A stretch of 64,000 bases of DNA from Dromiciops gliroides (GCF_019393635.1 NC_057864.1:88612382-88676381), one strand, 5' to 3'. Positions 34,218-63,282 are shown, numbered from the stretch's first letter. Program-made: numbers and translations. The notes: generated from the letters alone by a model not told the origin.

Positions 34218-35016
34218 GTGAGGAAGCTCCAGGAGGCGGCTCCCCCGGAGGGGCTTTGTGCGGTCGGAGCGAGCTCCCGAGACCCGAGCATCTCGGGCTG
34301 CTCCCCTCTGCGGTGGCTCGGCTTCCCACGGGGCTCTCGGGGCGGCCTGTGGGCTGTGGCGGGGCGTGGCCGAGAGAGTCTAGATCTTCGCGGTGGTTAG
34401 GAAGTCGACCTGGGGCCGGGCCAGGGTTTCCCCGCCCCTCCAGGATCTGCGCTACGGTCGGCACTTCCCGCCCCCACCTCCCGCGGCGGTCATGGCCGCC
34501 GACGTCCCCGTGGGAGGGGACGATCACACCCCCCTCTTTCCTGCTGCCGCCGCCATTCCTAGATTAGGGAAGGGGGCGGGGGTAGAAATGGAGCCTTGCT
34601 TTGTCCGAGGCCCAGGACGTACGCTGCTGCGGCCGCGGCCAGCCCAAATTAAAGAGATCCCCGCTGGTGCGGCGCTGCGTGGGCACGTGTTTGATTTAAG
34701 GACTTCTCTTGAACTGATGGCGAGTGAGGTGATGGAGCGGTCTGTTTAAAAGGGCGGTGGGGAGGGAGAAGCGTTACCTTCTCATTCGACCGGTCCTTAC
34801 GTAGATGGCAATTATCTCTCTGTAGAAGAGGTTTAAATCGAAGTGACGAATAAGGAAAACGGTCTGGGTGTACCATTCCTTTAAATTATCCACACAATTC
34901 CTGTTCTAAAAGGCCCTTTCCTTACTGAGACTGAATTTATAAATCTTTAAAATCCCTTGAGGTGACATCTAGTGTAACAATACTTTAAGAAAGTCAACCT
35001 TAAAAATAGAGGGTGT

Positions 35017-35163
35017 GGGGCAGCGAGATGGCACAGTGGATTAGAGCACCGGCCCTGGATTCAGGAGTACCTGAGTTCAAATCCGGCCCTCAGACACTTA
35101 ACACTTACTAGCTGTGTGACCCTGGCAAGTCACTTAACCCCAATTGCCCCTCAAAAAAACAAA
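35017..35163 (+). repeat. Marsupial CORE-SINE, 15-bp TSD
   Basis: AAAAATAGAGGGTGT at 35002-35016 and 35164-35178. Confidence 0.95.
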
Positions 35164-35204
35164 AAAAATAGAGGGTGTTCCAAAAGTCTTAGTGCCGTTC
35201 TAAG

Positions 35205-35410
35205 CTTTAGGGGCTAAAAATAACAATAGCTAGCATTTACCTAACACTCCTTACAGATATTATCTCCATGGTCTCTAAACACTCTCTGAGGTTGGTGTTA
35301 CCGCCATTTTTATAGGTGAGAAAACGGGCAGACAAGTGACTTGTCCAGGATGAGTGAGGTAGGATTCGAACTCGGACTCCAAGTCCAGCGTTCTATACGC
35401 CTGTGCTTCA
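35205..35410 (-). repeat. MIR-type old SINE
   Basis: TAGCTAGCATTTACCTAACA at 35228 and AGTGACTTGTCCAGGATGAG at 35334. Confidence 0.65.
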
Positions 35411-35489
35411 GAACTTTGCTAAGACTTTTGGAACCTCCTGTGCTTGGTTTCAAAGTACACACACAAAACATTTTTTTGAAGACTTATAA

Positions 35490-35720
35490 AAATACTTTTG
35501 GGGCAGTAATTGGAACATTGTACCAGAAATTAAGAACTGAATTCATATCCTGCCTCACACCTGAGACTCAACTAGCCTCTGGAACTGGGAAAATAGCATA
35601 GACTTCTTGTTCCAGTTTCCTCTATAAAACGGCTATAGTAGCACACCGGATTCTTGTGAGATAAAGAGATAATATTCCTTAAAGCTCTTTGCAAACTTTA
35701 AGGCTGTATAAAATGCTAGC
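35490..35720 (+). repeat. MIR-type old SINE
   Basis: CCAGTTTCCTCTATAAAACG at 35612 and AAAGCTCTTTGCAAACTTTA at 35681. Confidence 0.6.
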
Positions 35721-35755
35721 CAGCTATATTGTTATGCTTAAAACAATGGGAGCAG

Positions 35756-35910
35756 GGGTAGCTGGGTGTCGAAGTGGATAAAGCACTGGCCCTGGATTCA
35801 GGAGGACCTGAGTTTAAATTCAGCCTAGACACTTGACACCCACACTAGCTGTGTGACCCTGGGCAAGTCACTTAGCCCTCATTCCCCGCGGACCGCCCCC
35901 CCCCCCCCCA
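35756..35910 (+). repeat. Marsupial CORE-SINE with poly-C tail
   Basis: Ends in a run of about 13 C where other copies have A; flanks CAATGGGAGC and CTATGGGAGT are similar. Confidence 0.88.
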
Positions 35911-36898
35911 CTATGGGAGTGGATACTGAATTGGAAACAACGAAGACATCATGATTGGTAGAGTCACTTTTATTGTGTGAAGGTAGTTTGGCCTAGTGGA
36001 TAGAGAGCTGAATCTAGAGTAAAAAAAAAAACCTGGTATGTGATTCAGGGCAAGTCTTTAAATCTCCCTGGGTTCTAAGCAGCTCTTTAAAGATTTAGGT
36101 TGTGCCATAACTCTTGTTGTTTCTCTCTAAGAATATCTCTGATTTATCTCGTGTATATGTTGCTTGTACACAATCCTAAACTAAGAGAGTTCCAAACAGG
36201 TCATTGTGTGTGTATGGTATTTACTGTGGTCTGTTGATACCTATATTGTTCATTTCCATTAAAATAACATGAACAGACTTAACTACATAGAAATTTGACT
36301 ATGCAGAATATTTATCACATTAGAAAAATACTAGAAATCACTATCCAATTATGTTTGTTCTCAATCCCACCATTTAAAAAAACACATCAAGCATGTGTGT
36401 TTCTTTAAAAAGGGGAGGAGAAGAGGGTTTCTCTAGAGTGAAAGTTACTTACTAGCTTCTAGTGAGTGATGTAGTTGTTAGAATAACTAAATTATTTACA
36501 CGCTAAGGCCAAGTCCAAAGAAGAGTTAACCACTTTGCTATTTGAAACAGTGTTCTTCTGATTATCCATGAGTTGGGTTATCTAATTACAGGATTACCTA
36601 TGTTGTCCACGCTCCATCATATTTCCTCTGTCCCTTTCACTGCCCCAGTCTATCCTTCTCTGCTGATAATGAGGCTAACCAGAGAAGGTGGAAGCATTGT
36701 CTAGAGCTGAGGGATAACAGCCTGGTATTAAAAAATGGTAATGAATAATCCACTCACTGGTAAATCCACATAAGGATTACTGATGATTCATTGTATATTT
36801 CTTTTGTTTATCCATATGAATAACTAATATTAATGACTTTTTTCATTACATATTTAAATGTACTCTTAAGAATAGTGTTCTTTTTACCAATTTAATAA

Positions 36899-37080
36899 TT
36901 TTTTTGTTTTGTTTTGGTTTTTTGGTTGTGTTTTGTTTTTTTTGCGGGGCAATGGGGGTTAAGTGACTTGACCAGGGTCACACAGCTAGTAAGTGTTAAG
37001 TGTCTGAGGCCGGATTTGAACTCAGGGTACTCCTGACTCCAGGGCCGGTGCTTTAACCACTGTGCCATCTAGCTGCCCCA
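36899..37080 (-). repeat. Marsupial CORE-SINE
   Basis: Antisense copy with a long T/G-rich (GTTTT) tail; head ends ATCTAGCTGCCCC. Intron 1 of RO60. Confidence 0.92.
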
Positions 37081-37431
37081 CTTGATAACTTTTTAATACT
37101 AGTCAAACAATAGGTCATCCAGAGGACTAACTGTGAATCATGTTAGGAAGGGGCAGTAGGAGATGTTAAGAATCACAATTATAGATTGTAAACATGGTAT
37201 GATGGTAAGAAGCTGGCTTTAGAATCAGGAAAACCTGGATTTGAATCTTGCCTTTGAATTTATGGCAGTAAAAGTAGGAAAAGTTTTCTGTTCAAACAAC
37301 TATACTTTTTTCCTTCTCAAGGAACACTTTTTTTTCCCCCCAAAGGTACCTTTATGTTAATTAAGAACAGCATTTCAAATAAGGAGTTAATATAAAAGAT
37401 AACTAGGTGTTATCTTTTAATGTATAGCTGA

Positions 37432-37581
37432 GGAGGCAGCTAGGTGGCACAGTAGATTAAAGCACCGGCCCTGGATTCAGGAGGATCTGAGTTCAAATCC
37501 TACCTCAGACACTTGACACTAGCTGTGTGACCCTGCCCCCATTGCCAGCAAAAAAACAAAACGAAACAAAAAAAATATATA
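37432..37581 (+). repeat. Marsupial CORE-SINE, arm of an inverted pair
   Basis: TATAGCTGA at 37423-37431 and 37582-37590. Only 40 bp from an opposite-strand copy. Confidence 0.93.
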
Positions 37582-37620
37582 TATAGCTGAATTTTAAAGT
37601 AAATGAGTTTAAAGTTCCTT

Positions 37621-37784
37621 TTTTTTCTTTTTCTTTTTTTTTTTTTTGGTGAGGCAGTTGGGGTTAAGTGACTTGCCCAGGGTCACACAGCTGGTAAGTG
37701 TTAAGTGTCTGAGTCCGGATTTGAACTTAGGTACTCCTGACTCCAGGGCCGGTGCTCTATCCACTGCGCCACCTACCTGCCCCC
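37621..37784 (-). repeat. Marsupial CORE-SINE, arm of an inverted pair
   Basis: AAAGTTCCTTTTT duplicated at 37611 and 37785. Opposite orientation to 37432-37581. Confidence 0.93.
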
Positions 37785-37799
37785 AAAGTTCCTTTTTAA

Positions 37800-38275
37800 A
37801 AAGAGATTGCCAAAGAACTGGAAACAAGGATACATATCATTTGGAAATGGATGAATTGTGGTGCATTACTGTAATGGAATATTACTGTCAGAAAAAAATG
37901 ATAAAATGAATATACAGAAGAATGTGATATGAACTATTAATCGTGAAGCAAACAGAACCTGGAAAACAATATACCCAATGACTGTAGCAGCCTAAATGGA
38001 AAAACAACATAAATGAAGTTAGATGATTCAACTTGGCCCTAAAGAAGAAATGAAAAAAAGCAAGTACCTTCTTCCATTTGCAATGGTGGAAGATTGTATT
38101 TGGGTCTTTGCCTATCCTGCTGGACTCAGAATGAAGTGTTGATTAATTTGCTCAAATTGTTTTTTCCCTCTCTTTTTCTTGATACAAGAGATGACTTTCT
38201 AGGTAAGGGTGGGAGAGGGATATATTTGGAATGAAGGTGATGTAAAAGCAAAATATTCATTTTTTTTCTTTAAAG
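37800..38275 (+). mobile_element. Divergent L1 3' end
   Basis: Contains GTGGTGCATTACTGTAATGG and AATATTACTG at 37857-37887, the L1 3' landmark, then a long diverged 3' UTR ending near 38275. It is a different subfamily from the 16.3-kb type. Confidence 0.55.
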
Positions 38276-38796
38276 AGATTATCAAAAGCCTTTACTAACT
38301 CCCTTTTCCTTAGCACCCCAGTTTATTTAACTACTGCTACCAAAATAATTTTGCTTTCACCAGGAAAATACTCATCCCTAGGGTTCCATTTGCATACCTT
38401 CCTGGATTTCAGTTATCCATCCCCTGTCTTTTCTCCTTACTTCTACAGTACCATTTATAAGTAACCTCCAGAATCATCTTTGATTAACCATAATGTTCTC
38501 AGCTGATGGCGTATCAGTTGGTATTTATTGTTATGGTGCTTTTTTTAATATCCTCTATTAGAGCTAGAAAGGACCTTTCAATCATCAAACCCAAGCCTCT
38601 CATTAAAGACCATTAAGTGGAGCAGTGAGTAGAGTGCTCATCTTGATGTTAGGAAGACCTGAGTTTAAATCTGCCTCAGCCACTTAATAGCTTTTTGACC
38701 CTGGGCAGATCATGTACACAATGACTGTAGGATTGTAAGTGGAAAAACAAAAAATGAAACTGAATGGCATATAATAGTGACTGAAGTTGGCTTCTG

Positions 38797-39365
38797 TGAG
38801 GGCCGAAATTTAATATATGGAGCATTAATTGGGTGACTCGCCAAACTATTGGGTCCCGGAAATAATGAGGGACCTTTAGATTCATAACTCCCTCCCTCTG
38901 AACTGCCCTTTTAGATATTTCTCCCAGGCCAATAAGAAAGGAGCCTTACAGCTTCTTTTCCACAAAAGGATCAGATGTTATTACTTGGGAATTAAACAAC
39001 AAAGGTGAAATTAATAAAAATCAAAGATAAGGAAGTAGGAAAAAGAAAATACAGATAAATTCTCTTACTCTAAACTTAGCCTATGCAATCCCCAGATCGT
39101 TTCCAATTAAGCTAATTGGAAGGAATTTGCGTTCACCTCACCACACTTGAGATGTCTACAGTTGTTCGCACCACTGGAAAGGCAGAAGCAGAGAGATATA
39201 GCTCCCCTCAGGGAGCGTTCAATCTTCCTCCCCCAAAAGGGGAGGTCCTTCAAAAACTGCCTATGGAGAATTCTCCTGACCTCAGTAGCATATGTAACTT
39301 CAGGGTGGGCCAGGTGTGGCTCCTCCCAAATGAGTCAGCTAAAACTCCAATAATTTTTTGCCACA
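38797..39365 (-). mobile_element. Unclassified interspersed element, possibly an LTR, related to the 30.4-kb element
   Basis: Read on the minus strand from 39365 it begins TGTGGCAAAAAATTAT, close to the TGTGGTAAAAAAATAT end of the element at 30430. About 100 bp further in it shares CAGTTTTTGAAGGACC followed by a CCCTTTTGGGG-type block (39231-39264). The rest differs. A possible far end TGTGAGGGCC lies at 38797, but no target duplication is visible, so that boundary is uncertain. CTATAT near 39199 could be a TATA-like box. Confidence 0.5.
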
Positions 39366-39737
39366 AATAATTTTGATCACACTTCTAAGAAAAAATGCAT
39401 CATCTCCCCCTCAGCAGACTAGGTGTTTTGCTAAGCCAGCTTCTCTCCCTCCTCTTAATAGTTGATACCCTGGCAAGTCCTACAACTAGTAACTAGCTTT
39501 CCCTACCTTAGTTTTCTATAAGATGGATGATGATAGCACATACCTGACAGGATGGGTTGTAAGCCTAAAATGAGATACCATAAAAAGCTTGCAATCTTTA
39601 AGTGCTATATCATCATCATCATTTTGACAAATAGGTTACTCAGACTACGAGAAGTTAAGCAGCTTGCCCAAGTTTCCACAGGTGGTAACAAGGTGGACTT
39701 TGCACACAATCCTCTGACTCACAAAACCCAGCATTCT

Positions 39738-39894
39738 TTTTTTTTTTTTTTTTTGCCTCAGGGCAATGAGGGTTAACTGACTTGCCCAGAGTCATACCAC
39801 TACTAAGTGTAAAGTATCTGAGGCCATATTTGAAACTCAGGTCCTCCTGAATCCAAGACCAGTGCTTTATCCACTGTGCCACCTAGCTGCCCCC
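39738..39894 (-). repeat. Marsupial CORE-SINE
   Basis: AAAACCCAGCATTCTT before and AAAACCCTGCATTCTT after. The antisense copy is more diverged than most. Confidence 0.93.
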
Positions 39895-40319
39895 AAAACC
39901 CTGCATTCTTGCTTCTGTACCATGCTGCTGAAATATATACTTTGGACGTTTATGTACAAGTTTTCTACCTCCCCTGCAAGATTACAACTAAAGTGTGGAC
40001 ATGTTATTACAAGAAAAAGCTTAATATAAGATTTCCAGTAAATCAACAAAGCTTGTTTTAAGCAGAATTTGATACAGTAACAATTTGGTAAAATTAAAGA
40101 ATTTGTATAGACTTGTCGTTGATTCTGATAGAATTTGAACTTTCCTCTTTGTGGTTTCCCTATGCTTGTACTAATTGCTAATATCATGCTCAAGGAATAA
40201 TTATGCTGACTTAGAAGTTTTAAGTGTGTTTTATCTTTTTGCATAATATACTCTGCCTCAGAATTGTGTAGTAGGAAGAGTCCTGAGTTTAGCATTAGTA
40301 ACTGTAGGCTCAGATTTCT

Positions 40320-40480
40320 AAAGGAAGGGACCTTTAGAGATTATCCCTCCTCATTTTACAGGTTAAAAAATAGGCCTGGACAGGTTGTGATTTTTCCAGG
40401 GTAATACTGGAAGTAAGAGGCAGAGTCATGATTTGAACCCAGATTCTGTAACTCATTACCCAAATGTAGCCATCAGTCAT
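40320..40480 (-). repeat. MIR-type old SINE
   Basis: CTCCTCATTTTACAGGTTAA at 40347 and CAGAGTCATGATTTGAACCC at 40421. Confidence 0.6.
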
Positions 40481-41020
40481 TCTACTGCACAAAATGAAGA
40501 AGTTGGACTAGATAGAATGAAGGTTACTTCCAGCTTATATCTACGACCCTATGATTATAAAACAGTAATTTTATTAGAATGCATTATTAAAGAAACATAC
40601 TGTTTTGAGACCATAGAAAAAGGATTATTTTTGACAAGCGCCTTTAAAATGAGTTTGAAGAATAAAACAATTTTTTATAAGATTTGACTTTGAGACAGGT
40701 CAGCTAGGTAGCATTTATTAAATACTTTCTATTTGCCAGGCACAAATAGAGTCCATATCTTGAAGGAAATAGAATTCAAATGGAGGTGACTACATGTAAA
40801 AAAAAACCCATTTAAATATGTACAGAGTAGGTAGAAGGTAATCTCAGAGGAAAGGCAGGTGTCCTGACCAACTTTTCTCAGGTATCTGCTTATTTAAAGC
40901 AAATCTAGTGTTCAGTGCCAGGTTATCACTTCTGTTGATTCAGTTCCATTGTTTATATAATTATATGCATACTTTTATTAGGAATTGCAACCCAATAAGA
41001 GCTATGAGGAAGGGCTTTTT

Positions 41021-41164
41021 TTTTTTAAGTGAGGCAATTGGGGTTAAGTGACTTGCCCAGGGTCACACAGCTAGTAAATGTTAAGTGCCTAAGGCCAGAT
41101 TTGAACTCAAGGCGCTCCTGAGTCCAGGGCCAGTGCTCTATCCACTTCGCCACCTAGCTGCCCC
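41021..41164 (-). repeat. Marsupial CORE-SINE
   Basis: GAGGAAGGGCTTTT and GAGGAAGGGGCTTTT flank the antisense copy; about 440 bp before RO60 exon 2. Confidence 0.92.
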
Positions 41165-41599
41165 GAGGAAGGGGCTTTTAAAAATGAGTAACTTCTGCTT
41201 CTAGTTCTCCCATCCCCCCACATACAATAGTTAAACATGTTTAGAAATTCAGCCAATTATTGAGTCCCCACTGGGTGCCTGTCAGCTCTACTTGATCTTT
41301 TTTTAACGTTATAAGGCAGATGTTATTGACCTTTTTTGTGTGTGTCATAGATTCCTTTGCCAGTCCAGTGAACCTAGAAATTTCTTCATCTGTAAAATGG
41401 GGGATATAATAGTATATATCTCACTCGTGGCTTATGCTAGGAATGGTTCTACTGTATACTGTGGCTTCACTGTTTTCCTTGAAGTGTTGTAAGTAATGTG
41501 CCAATATGTAAATGCAAATAAGCAAGAATTTAAGATATTTTATATGTTTTAGTTTTGCTGTTTTATATTCCATTGGTAACATTGTGGTCTTCTTGGCAG

Positions 41600-58853
<17,254 letters not shown>

Positions 58854-60590
58854 GTAATAGCTTTATTTGTCTCAAATTTTTAAAAAGACATAGTAAAGAT
58901 ATAATGTTATTTAATATTACTGAAATACCATTACTAACTTGTAAATTTTAGCCATGGAGCTGACCAATTTTGATGACATTGAATTTTTTTTAGCTCATGT
59001 GATTTTTTTATTTCTCCCCTAAAATTTTTTTTTTAAACATAGTTTATCTGCGTGCAGACAAAGTACTTATTGGACTTCAAATCAGTTTAAGATACATAAT
59101 TTCTGTACCAAGGTATTCTAACCATTGACTTTGAAATTTGCTCAAATACTATAGGGTATGCTAAAATATTAGAATACACCCAATATGAAATTAAATTGGT
59201 AAAGTAGAATTCTATGTTTAATTAGCTAGCTTCAAATTTGAGGAATATTGACATGATAAAATGTTCTGTTTCATCCTGGCAACCAGACTTTAGAGTATAA
59301 GGATATCTTTGTTGTGCTTACTGCCATTCCCAGAGAAGGGTAGCAAGAATGTCATTTTTAAAAAATGTAGTTACTAAATATATCAATATTACACTAAAAT
59401 TTGTCTTCATAGAATGCTGATTTAAATGCCAGGACTAAAATTCAAAACTGATTTGCTAATCCACATTTAATATTAATATAATTATCTAATCATAGCAAAT
59501 TAACATTTTTCAAATTTGGAGGGGAAAATATAAATCAATGCTTATGAACTCAGATCTGCAATATTATCGATATGGATCTCACTTCATTGATGTAGACTAT
59601 AGCTCTTCCATTCCTATATACACTTTGTGATTCTTCATCTTCTCTTATAAGTTTGAGGATACCTAATTATTCTTGGGACTTTTCCTTGCCGTCTCTTGAC
59701 CTCATAAGAACATGAATGAAACATATATGCTCTCTATTAGTTATCTTTCCCTTTTACCATATGACCAACTGTCTTCTTTTTCACGTGCATATTTCTTTGA
59801 TGACATCCTTTATATCACTTTTTCATATTGCCTTGTTTATAATATGTTCTATTCTGTTCATACCAAATATGTGCTTCTTTATTGCCTTTTGAATGAACTT
59901 CAGTTTAATTCTTTGCAGACTGTAGTATTCTGTGACTTATCACCATTTATCAGAAGAAAAATTATATTAAGAAAGTGATCCTTTGTTTCACATAAAAGCT
60001 TAGGGTCATTAAAATAGCTTTTCGGTTTCAGGAAAGTCACCCAGCCTTTATTCTTCCTCCCAGCTTATTTTCTGTTTGTAGTTTCTGGCCAAGATTTGTG
60101 TACTAATGGATGAGCTCTATTGCTTTTTCTTGTAACTGCAGATCATAGACTGGAGAACAGGCATTCTTTATCAGCTTGTTTTTGTTTTCCCTGTGTGAAC
60201 TATTAGGGTGATTATAGATCTCGTTTAGAAGGCTTAGCAATTTTACAGGGCTTGATGAAGTTGGCACAGTGCCATCTATAACGCAGACAGAGTGACCGCC
60301 TCTCTATAGGGAACCACTCCTCAGCTTGAACTGCAATTTAATGTACTTCATAACACTTGGCATTTGTCTATTTTATGCTTTGCTTGATATTAATAGTTTT
60401 GACAACCTTCCTGTCAAACAAGATTATTTCTTTCATATCTTTTGAATCATCTCACATAATTTTTAAATATGTATTAAAGAAACTGTTGGAGGAGGAGAAC
60501 CAGGTGACATTTTACTCTATTTAATCAGTTACTTTTTTTAGTAATAAATAAATAAGCCCAGTTATTTGTGTGATACTAGTGTCATTTTCA
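58854..60590. other. RO60: RO60 intron 5, unclassified
   Basis: AT-rich with no nameable repeat. The open frame at 59712-59978 is hydrophobic and AT-driven, with no family resemblance. No RO60 exon 6 signal seen. Confidence 0.5.
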
Positions 60591-60602
60591 AAAGCCTACC
60601 CA

Positions 60603-61080
60603 GAGGCACAGTGTGACCAGTGCTCTCATTGTACGTTCCCACCAGGGCCAGAAGGTGCAGAAGGTGATGGTACAGCCCATCAAGCTCATCTTCAGGTATC
60701 TCCAAAACTGGTCCCAAATCCAAGTGTGGCTATATGAGCAAGTAAATACACGAATAGAGGGCTGCATAATTGGTTTCGATGAGTATATGAATCTTCTATT
60801 GGATGATACAGAGGAGATTCACTGTAAATCAAAGTCAAGGAAACAACTTGGTCAGATCATGCTAAAAGGAGGCAATATCACTCCGCTACAAAGTGTCTCT
60901 AACTAGAAGTCTGGTCAATTAAAGGACACATAGGAATCGGTGTTTTGGGGTGTTTTTTTTTCTTGGTTGTGCTTGCTGGGCATTAATAGTGGTGCATCTT
61001 TTTCCATATTATTTCACTCTTTTATGGCATTATTACAATAAATGGACTGGTCAGGGGATTGTTTTTATTAAAAAAAAACC
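60603..61080 (+). pseudogene. SNRPE: SNRPE processed retrocopy
   Basis: Intronless copy of the mRNA for Sm protein E, a core spliceosomal snRNP ring subunit. The former coding region is 60628-60906, 92 codons as in the parent, with no indel and no internal stop. The parental start codon is now ATT at 60628, but an in-frame ATG stands at 60613 in the old 5' UTR. The Sm1 part reads [19 protein letters not shown]; the Sm2 part reads GQIMLKGGN where the family has GRIMLKGDN. About eleven substitutions hit conserved sites, which suggests no constraint. AATAAA at 61037 is followed by an A-tract at 61070-61078. The insertion is flanked by AAAGCCTACCCA (60591-60602) and AAAGCCTTACCCA (61081-61093), a target-site duplication with one indel. 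It lies in a RO60 intron in sense orientation. Confidence 0.93.
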
Positions 61081-61093
61081 AAAGCCTTACCCA

Positions 61094-62534
61094 TTCCTTT
61101 TTAATACCTTCACTAAGGATGCCATTAGTATGTGTATTGATATTATGATTAAAATTTTATAAAGATGGGTAGGCATATGGGTCAGTGGTTATTGATGTTC
61201 TCTCAGTTGCCTTTTTTGGTGGTGATAAGGTATAAGACATTTTTCCTCACCTTTTCTATCTTTCCATTCTTCATATACCTTGAAACTTAATCCTTAGAGT
61301 TCTCAGAATTGTCACTTCCAACATGAACTTCTTTGCTTTATACTTGGACTACTTTTGTTGCTTTTCCCATCTCTTTTTCCAGTGCCATTTCCACTTCCTC
61401 TATGAACACATTAAGGACTTTGAAGTTAAAGTCTAAATGTGATGGTTCTCCTAACCATGATGGTGAAAACTTTGTTCTAAAAATCTCAAGATCTTTTCCA
61501 TATTTTTTCTGTTATCATCCTTTCAGTTTCATCCTTAAATGTCCTAAAGGTGACTTTATTTAGTTGAGTTACCCTCCACAGCTTCTTCCTGCTTGAGATG
61601 ACACTGCTTTTAATCTTCTACTTCTCCATAGATTTTTCAAACATTTCTTTGTTCTAAACTGGTGTTTCTCTTGGATGCTATAATTCTCCAGTTTTGCAAG
61701 TAAGTCAAGTGTTTGTTAAGATAATCTAAGCTTTTTTTTAGAAAAAAAATTTCATTGTGGCATTTGATTTATATAATTTTAAACTACGCTTTTAACATTA
61801 TTATAGTAGATGTCAATGTCTTTTCCTCCTCCTATTTCCAGTTTGCATTGAGAGGGTTGATAACCTAAAGAAGTCAGATCAGAATTATTTTAATTGCATT
61901 TCAAATCTTTAACTTATTTTTGTTTTAGTTTTGTGCCAAAGTCTTATTTACATAAGAAAATATCATTTTGCATATTGGTTATTAAAAATGACTGCTTTCC
62001 TAAGTTCCACTTTATATTTATGGAATGAAAAAAGAGAGTGGGGAGGATGGAACTTTGCTTTAGTGGAATTATATAATAATGCTGATGATAATTGTATGTG
62101 TCATATGTTCAGTTTCTTCCACTAAAGCCCTCTTCTTGAAGGCTGTGTGAGTGAAACACAAGCTTTTGAGTGATTGTACCATTCTGGAAAGACTTTGAGT
62201 ATAAGCTGCATGATGAACTTTGCTGGCTGAGTACCAACCTAACTAAATTCAAAGAGGGTTATTACTTCGTTTGCCACGGGATGATGTATTTTTGGGCCAC
62301 AGGAACTCTAAATGACCTTTTACTAAGTTGTAGAGAAGTTGTAATCCGTAGAGAATAGAGTACTCATGCTGATAAAATCATGTATTCTTGAAGTATTTAA
62401 ATATATTTAATTGCCTTTTCTAAAATAGAAGCATGATATCTGAAAGTTTTCCCTTTAATTAGCAAGTCAAGCAGTCATTCCTGGATATGCCCTAAGAAAA
62501 TGCTTTATTGATTTAAAAAAATATGCTAAATGTT
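61094..62534. other. RO60: RO60 intron 5, unclassified
   Basis: AT-rich; a few short open frames (61333, 61931, 62170) lack any family resemblance, conserved motif or splice context. Confidence 0.5.
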
Positions 62535-62882
62535 AAGGAAAGATTTTTACAGAATCTACGATTTGGAAGGAACCTCAGAGGTCATATAATTCAATATATA
62601 CCTGAATAGAAATTGCCTCCACAATATCTGCCCAAAATGGGTCTACCAGCTCTCACTTAAAGAAAGGTAATAGGGGCAGCTAGGTAGTACAGTGGATAGA
62701 GCACCAGCCCTGGATTCAGGAGGACCTGAGTTCAAATCTTACCTCAGACACTTAACATTTACTAGCTGTGTGACCCTGGGCAATTCACTTAACCCCAATT
62801 GCCTCACCAAAAAAAAAAAAAAAAAGTAATAACAAGAAACCTCCCAAGACACATTATTCCACTTTTGGACAACTCCAACTTG
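62535..62882 (-). mobile_element. CR1/L3 fragment, antisense, split by SINE
   Basis: GATTTGGAAGGAACCTCAGA at 62560 and, beyond the SINE (62672-62825), CACTTTTGGACAACTCCAAC at 62860. Confidence 0.6.
62672..62825 (+). repeat. Marsupial CORE-SINE inside CR1/L3
   Basis: GGTAATA and AGTAATA flanks; A-tail of about 17. Confidence 0.92.
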
Positions 62883-62937
62883 TTTTTATTTATTTTTTTA
62901 TTGTTTCTTTTGTTAAACATTTCCCTTTTACATTTTT

Positions 62938-63086
62938 GTTTTGTTTTTAGTGAGGCAGTTGGGGTTAAGTGACTTGCCCAGGGTCACACAGCTAGTAAGT
63001 GTTAAGTGTCTGAGGCCGGATTTGAACTCAGGTACTCCTGACTCCAGGGCCGGTGCTCTATCCACTGCGCCACTTAGCTGCCCCCC
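62938..63086 (-). repeat. Marsupial CORE-SINE
   Basis: CCTTTTACATTTTT duplicated at about 62924 and 63087. Confidence 0.93.
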
Positions 63087-63145
63087 CTTTTACATTTTTT
63101 AATTAAAAACTTTTTAAACATTAATTTTAAAAATTTTTGAGTAAT

Positions 63146-63282
63146 GGGGAAGCTAGGTGGTACAGTGGATAGTGTGCTGGCCCTGGAGTCTAGAGGACCT
63201 GAGTTCAGATTTGGCCTCAGTCACTTACTAGCTGTGTGACCCTGGGCAAGTCACTTAACCCTGATTGCCTAAAAAATACATA
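63146..63282 (+). repeat. Marsupial CORE-SINE
   Basis: Head GGGAAGCTAGGTGGTACAGT; shorter CORE than its neighbours. Confidence 0.9.

Larger units (their letters stand above)
32950..34750. promoter_or_regulatory. CpG island, bidirectional UCHL5/RO60 promoter
   Basis: GC-rich stretch with dense CpG in an otherwise AT-rich, CpG-poor window. It contains the UCHL5 start exon on the minus strand and, about 550 bp away, a consensus donor for a plus-strand RO60 leader exon. No TATA box is evident near either start, as expected for a housekeeping CpG promoter. Possible YY1-like GCCGCCAT cores occur on the minus or plus strand near 34489 and 34545. Several open frames cross this region in all directions; they follow from high GC and I do not call them genes. 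Confidence 0.9.
34750..41599. other. RO60: RO60 intron 1
   Basis: About 6.8 kb from the island edge to exon 2, made of SINEs, MIR pieces, a divergent L1 end and the element at 38797-39365. The gaps 36090-36890, 37085-37430, 38280-38600 and 39900-41020 hold no nameable feature beyond weak MIR traces (37195, 38605, 39650). Confidence 0.6.

Noticed and set aside
32952..34749. Many overlapping open frames on both strands
   Set aside because: They lie in the CpG island, where stop codons are rare because of high GC. None has a recognisable domain. The UCHL5 start exon is the only supported coding sequence here.
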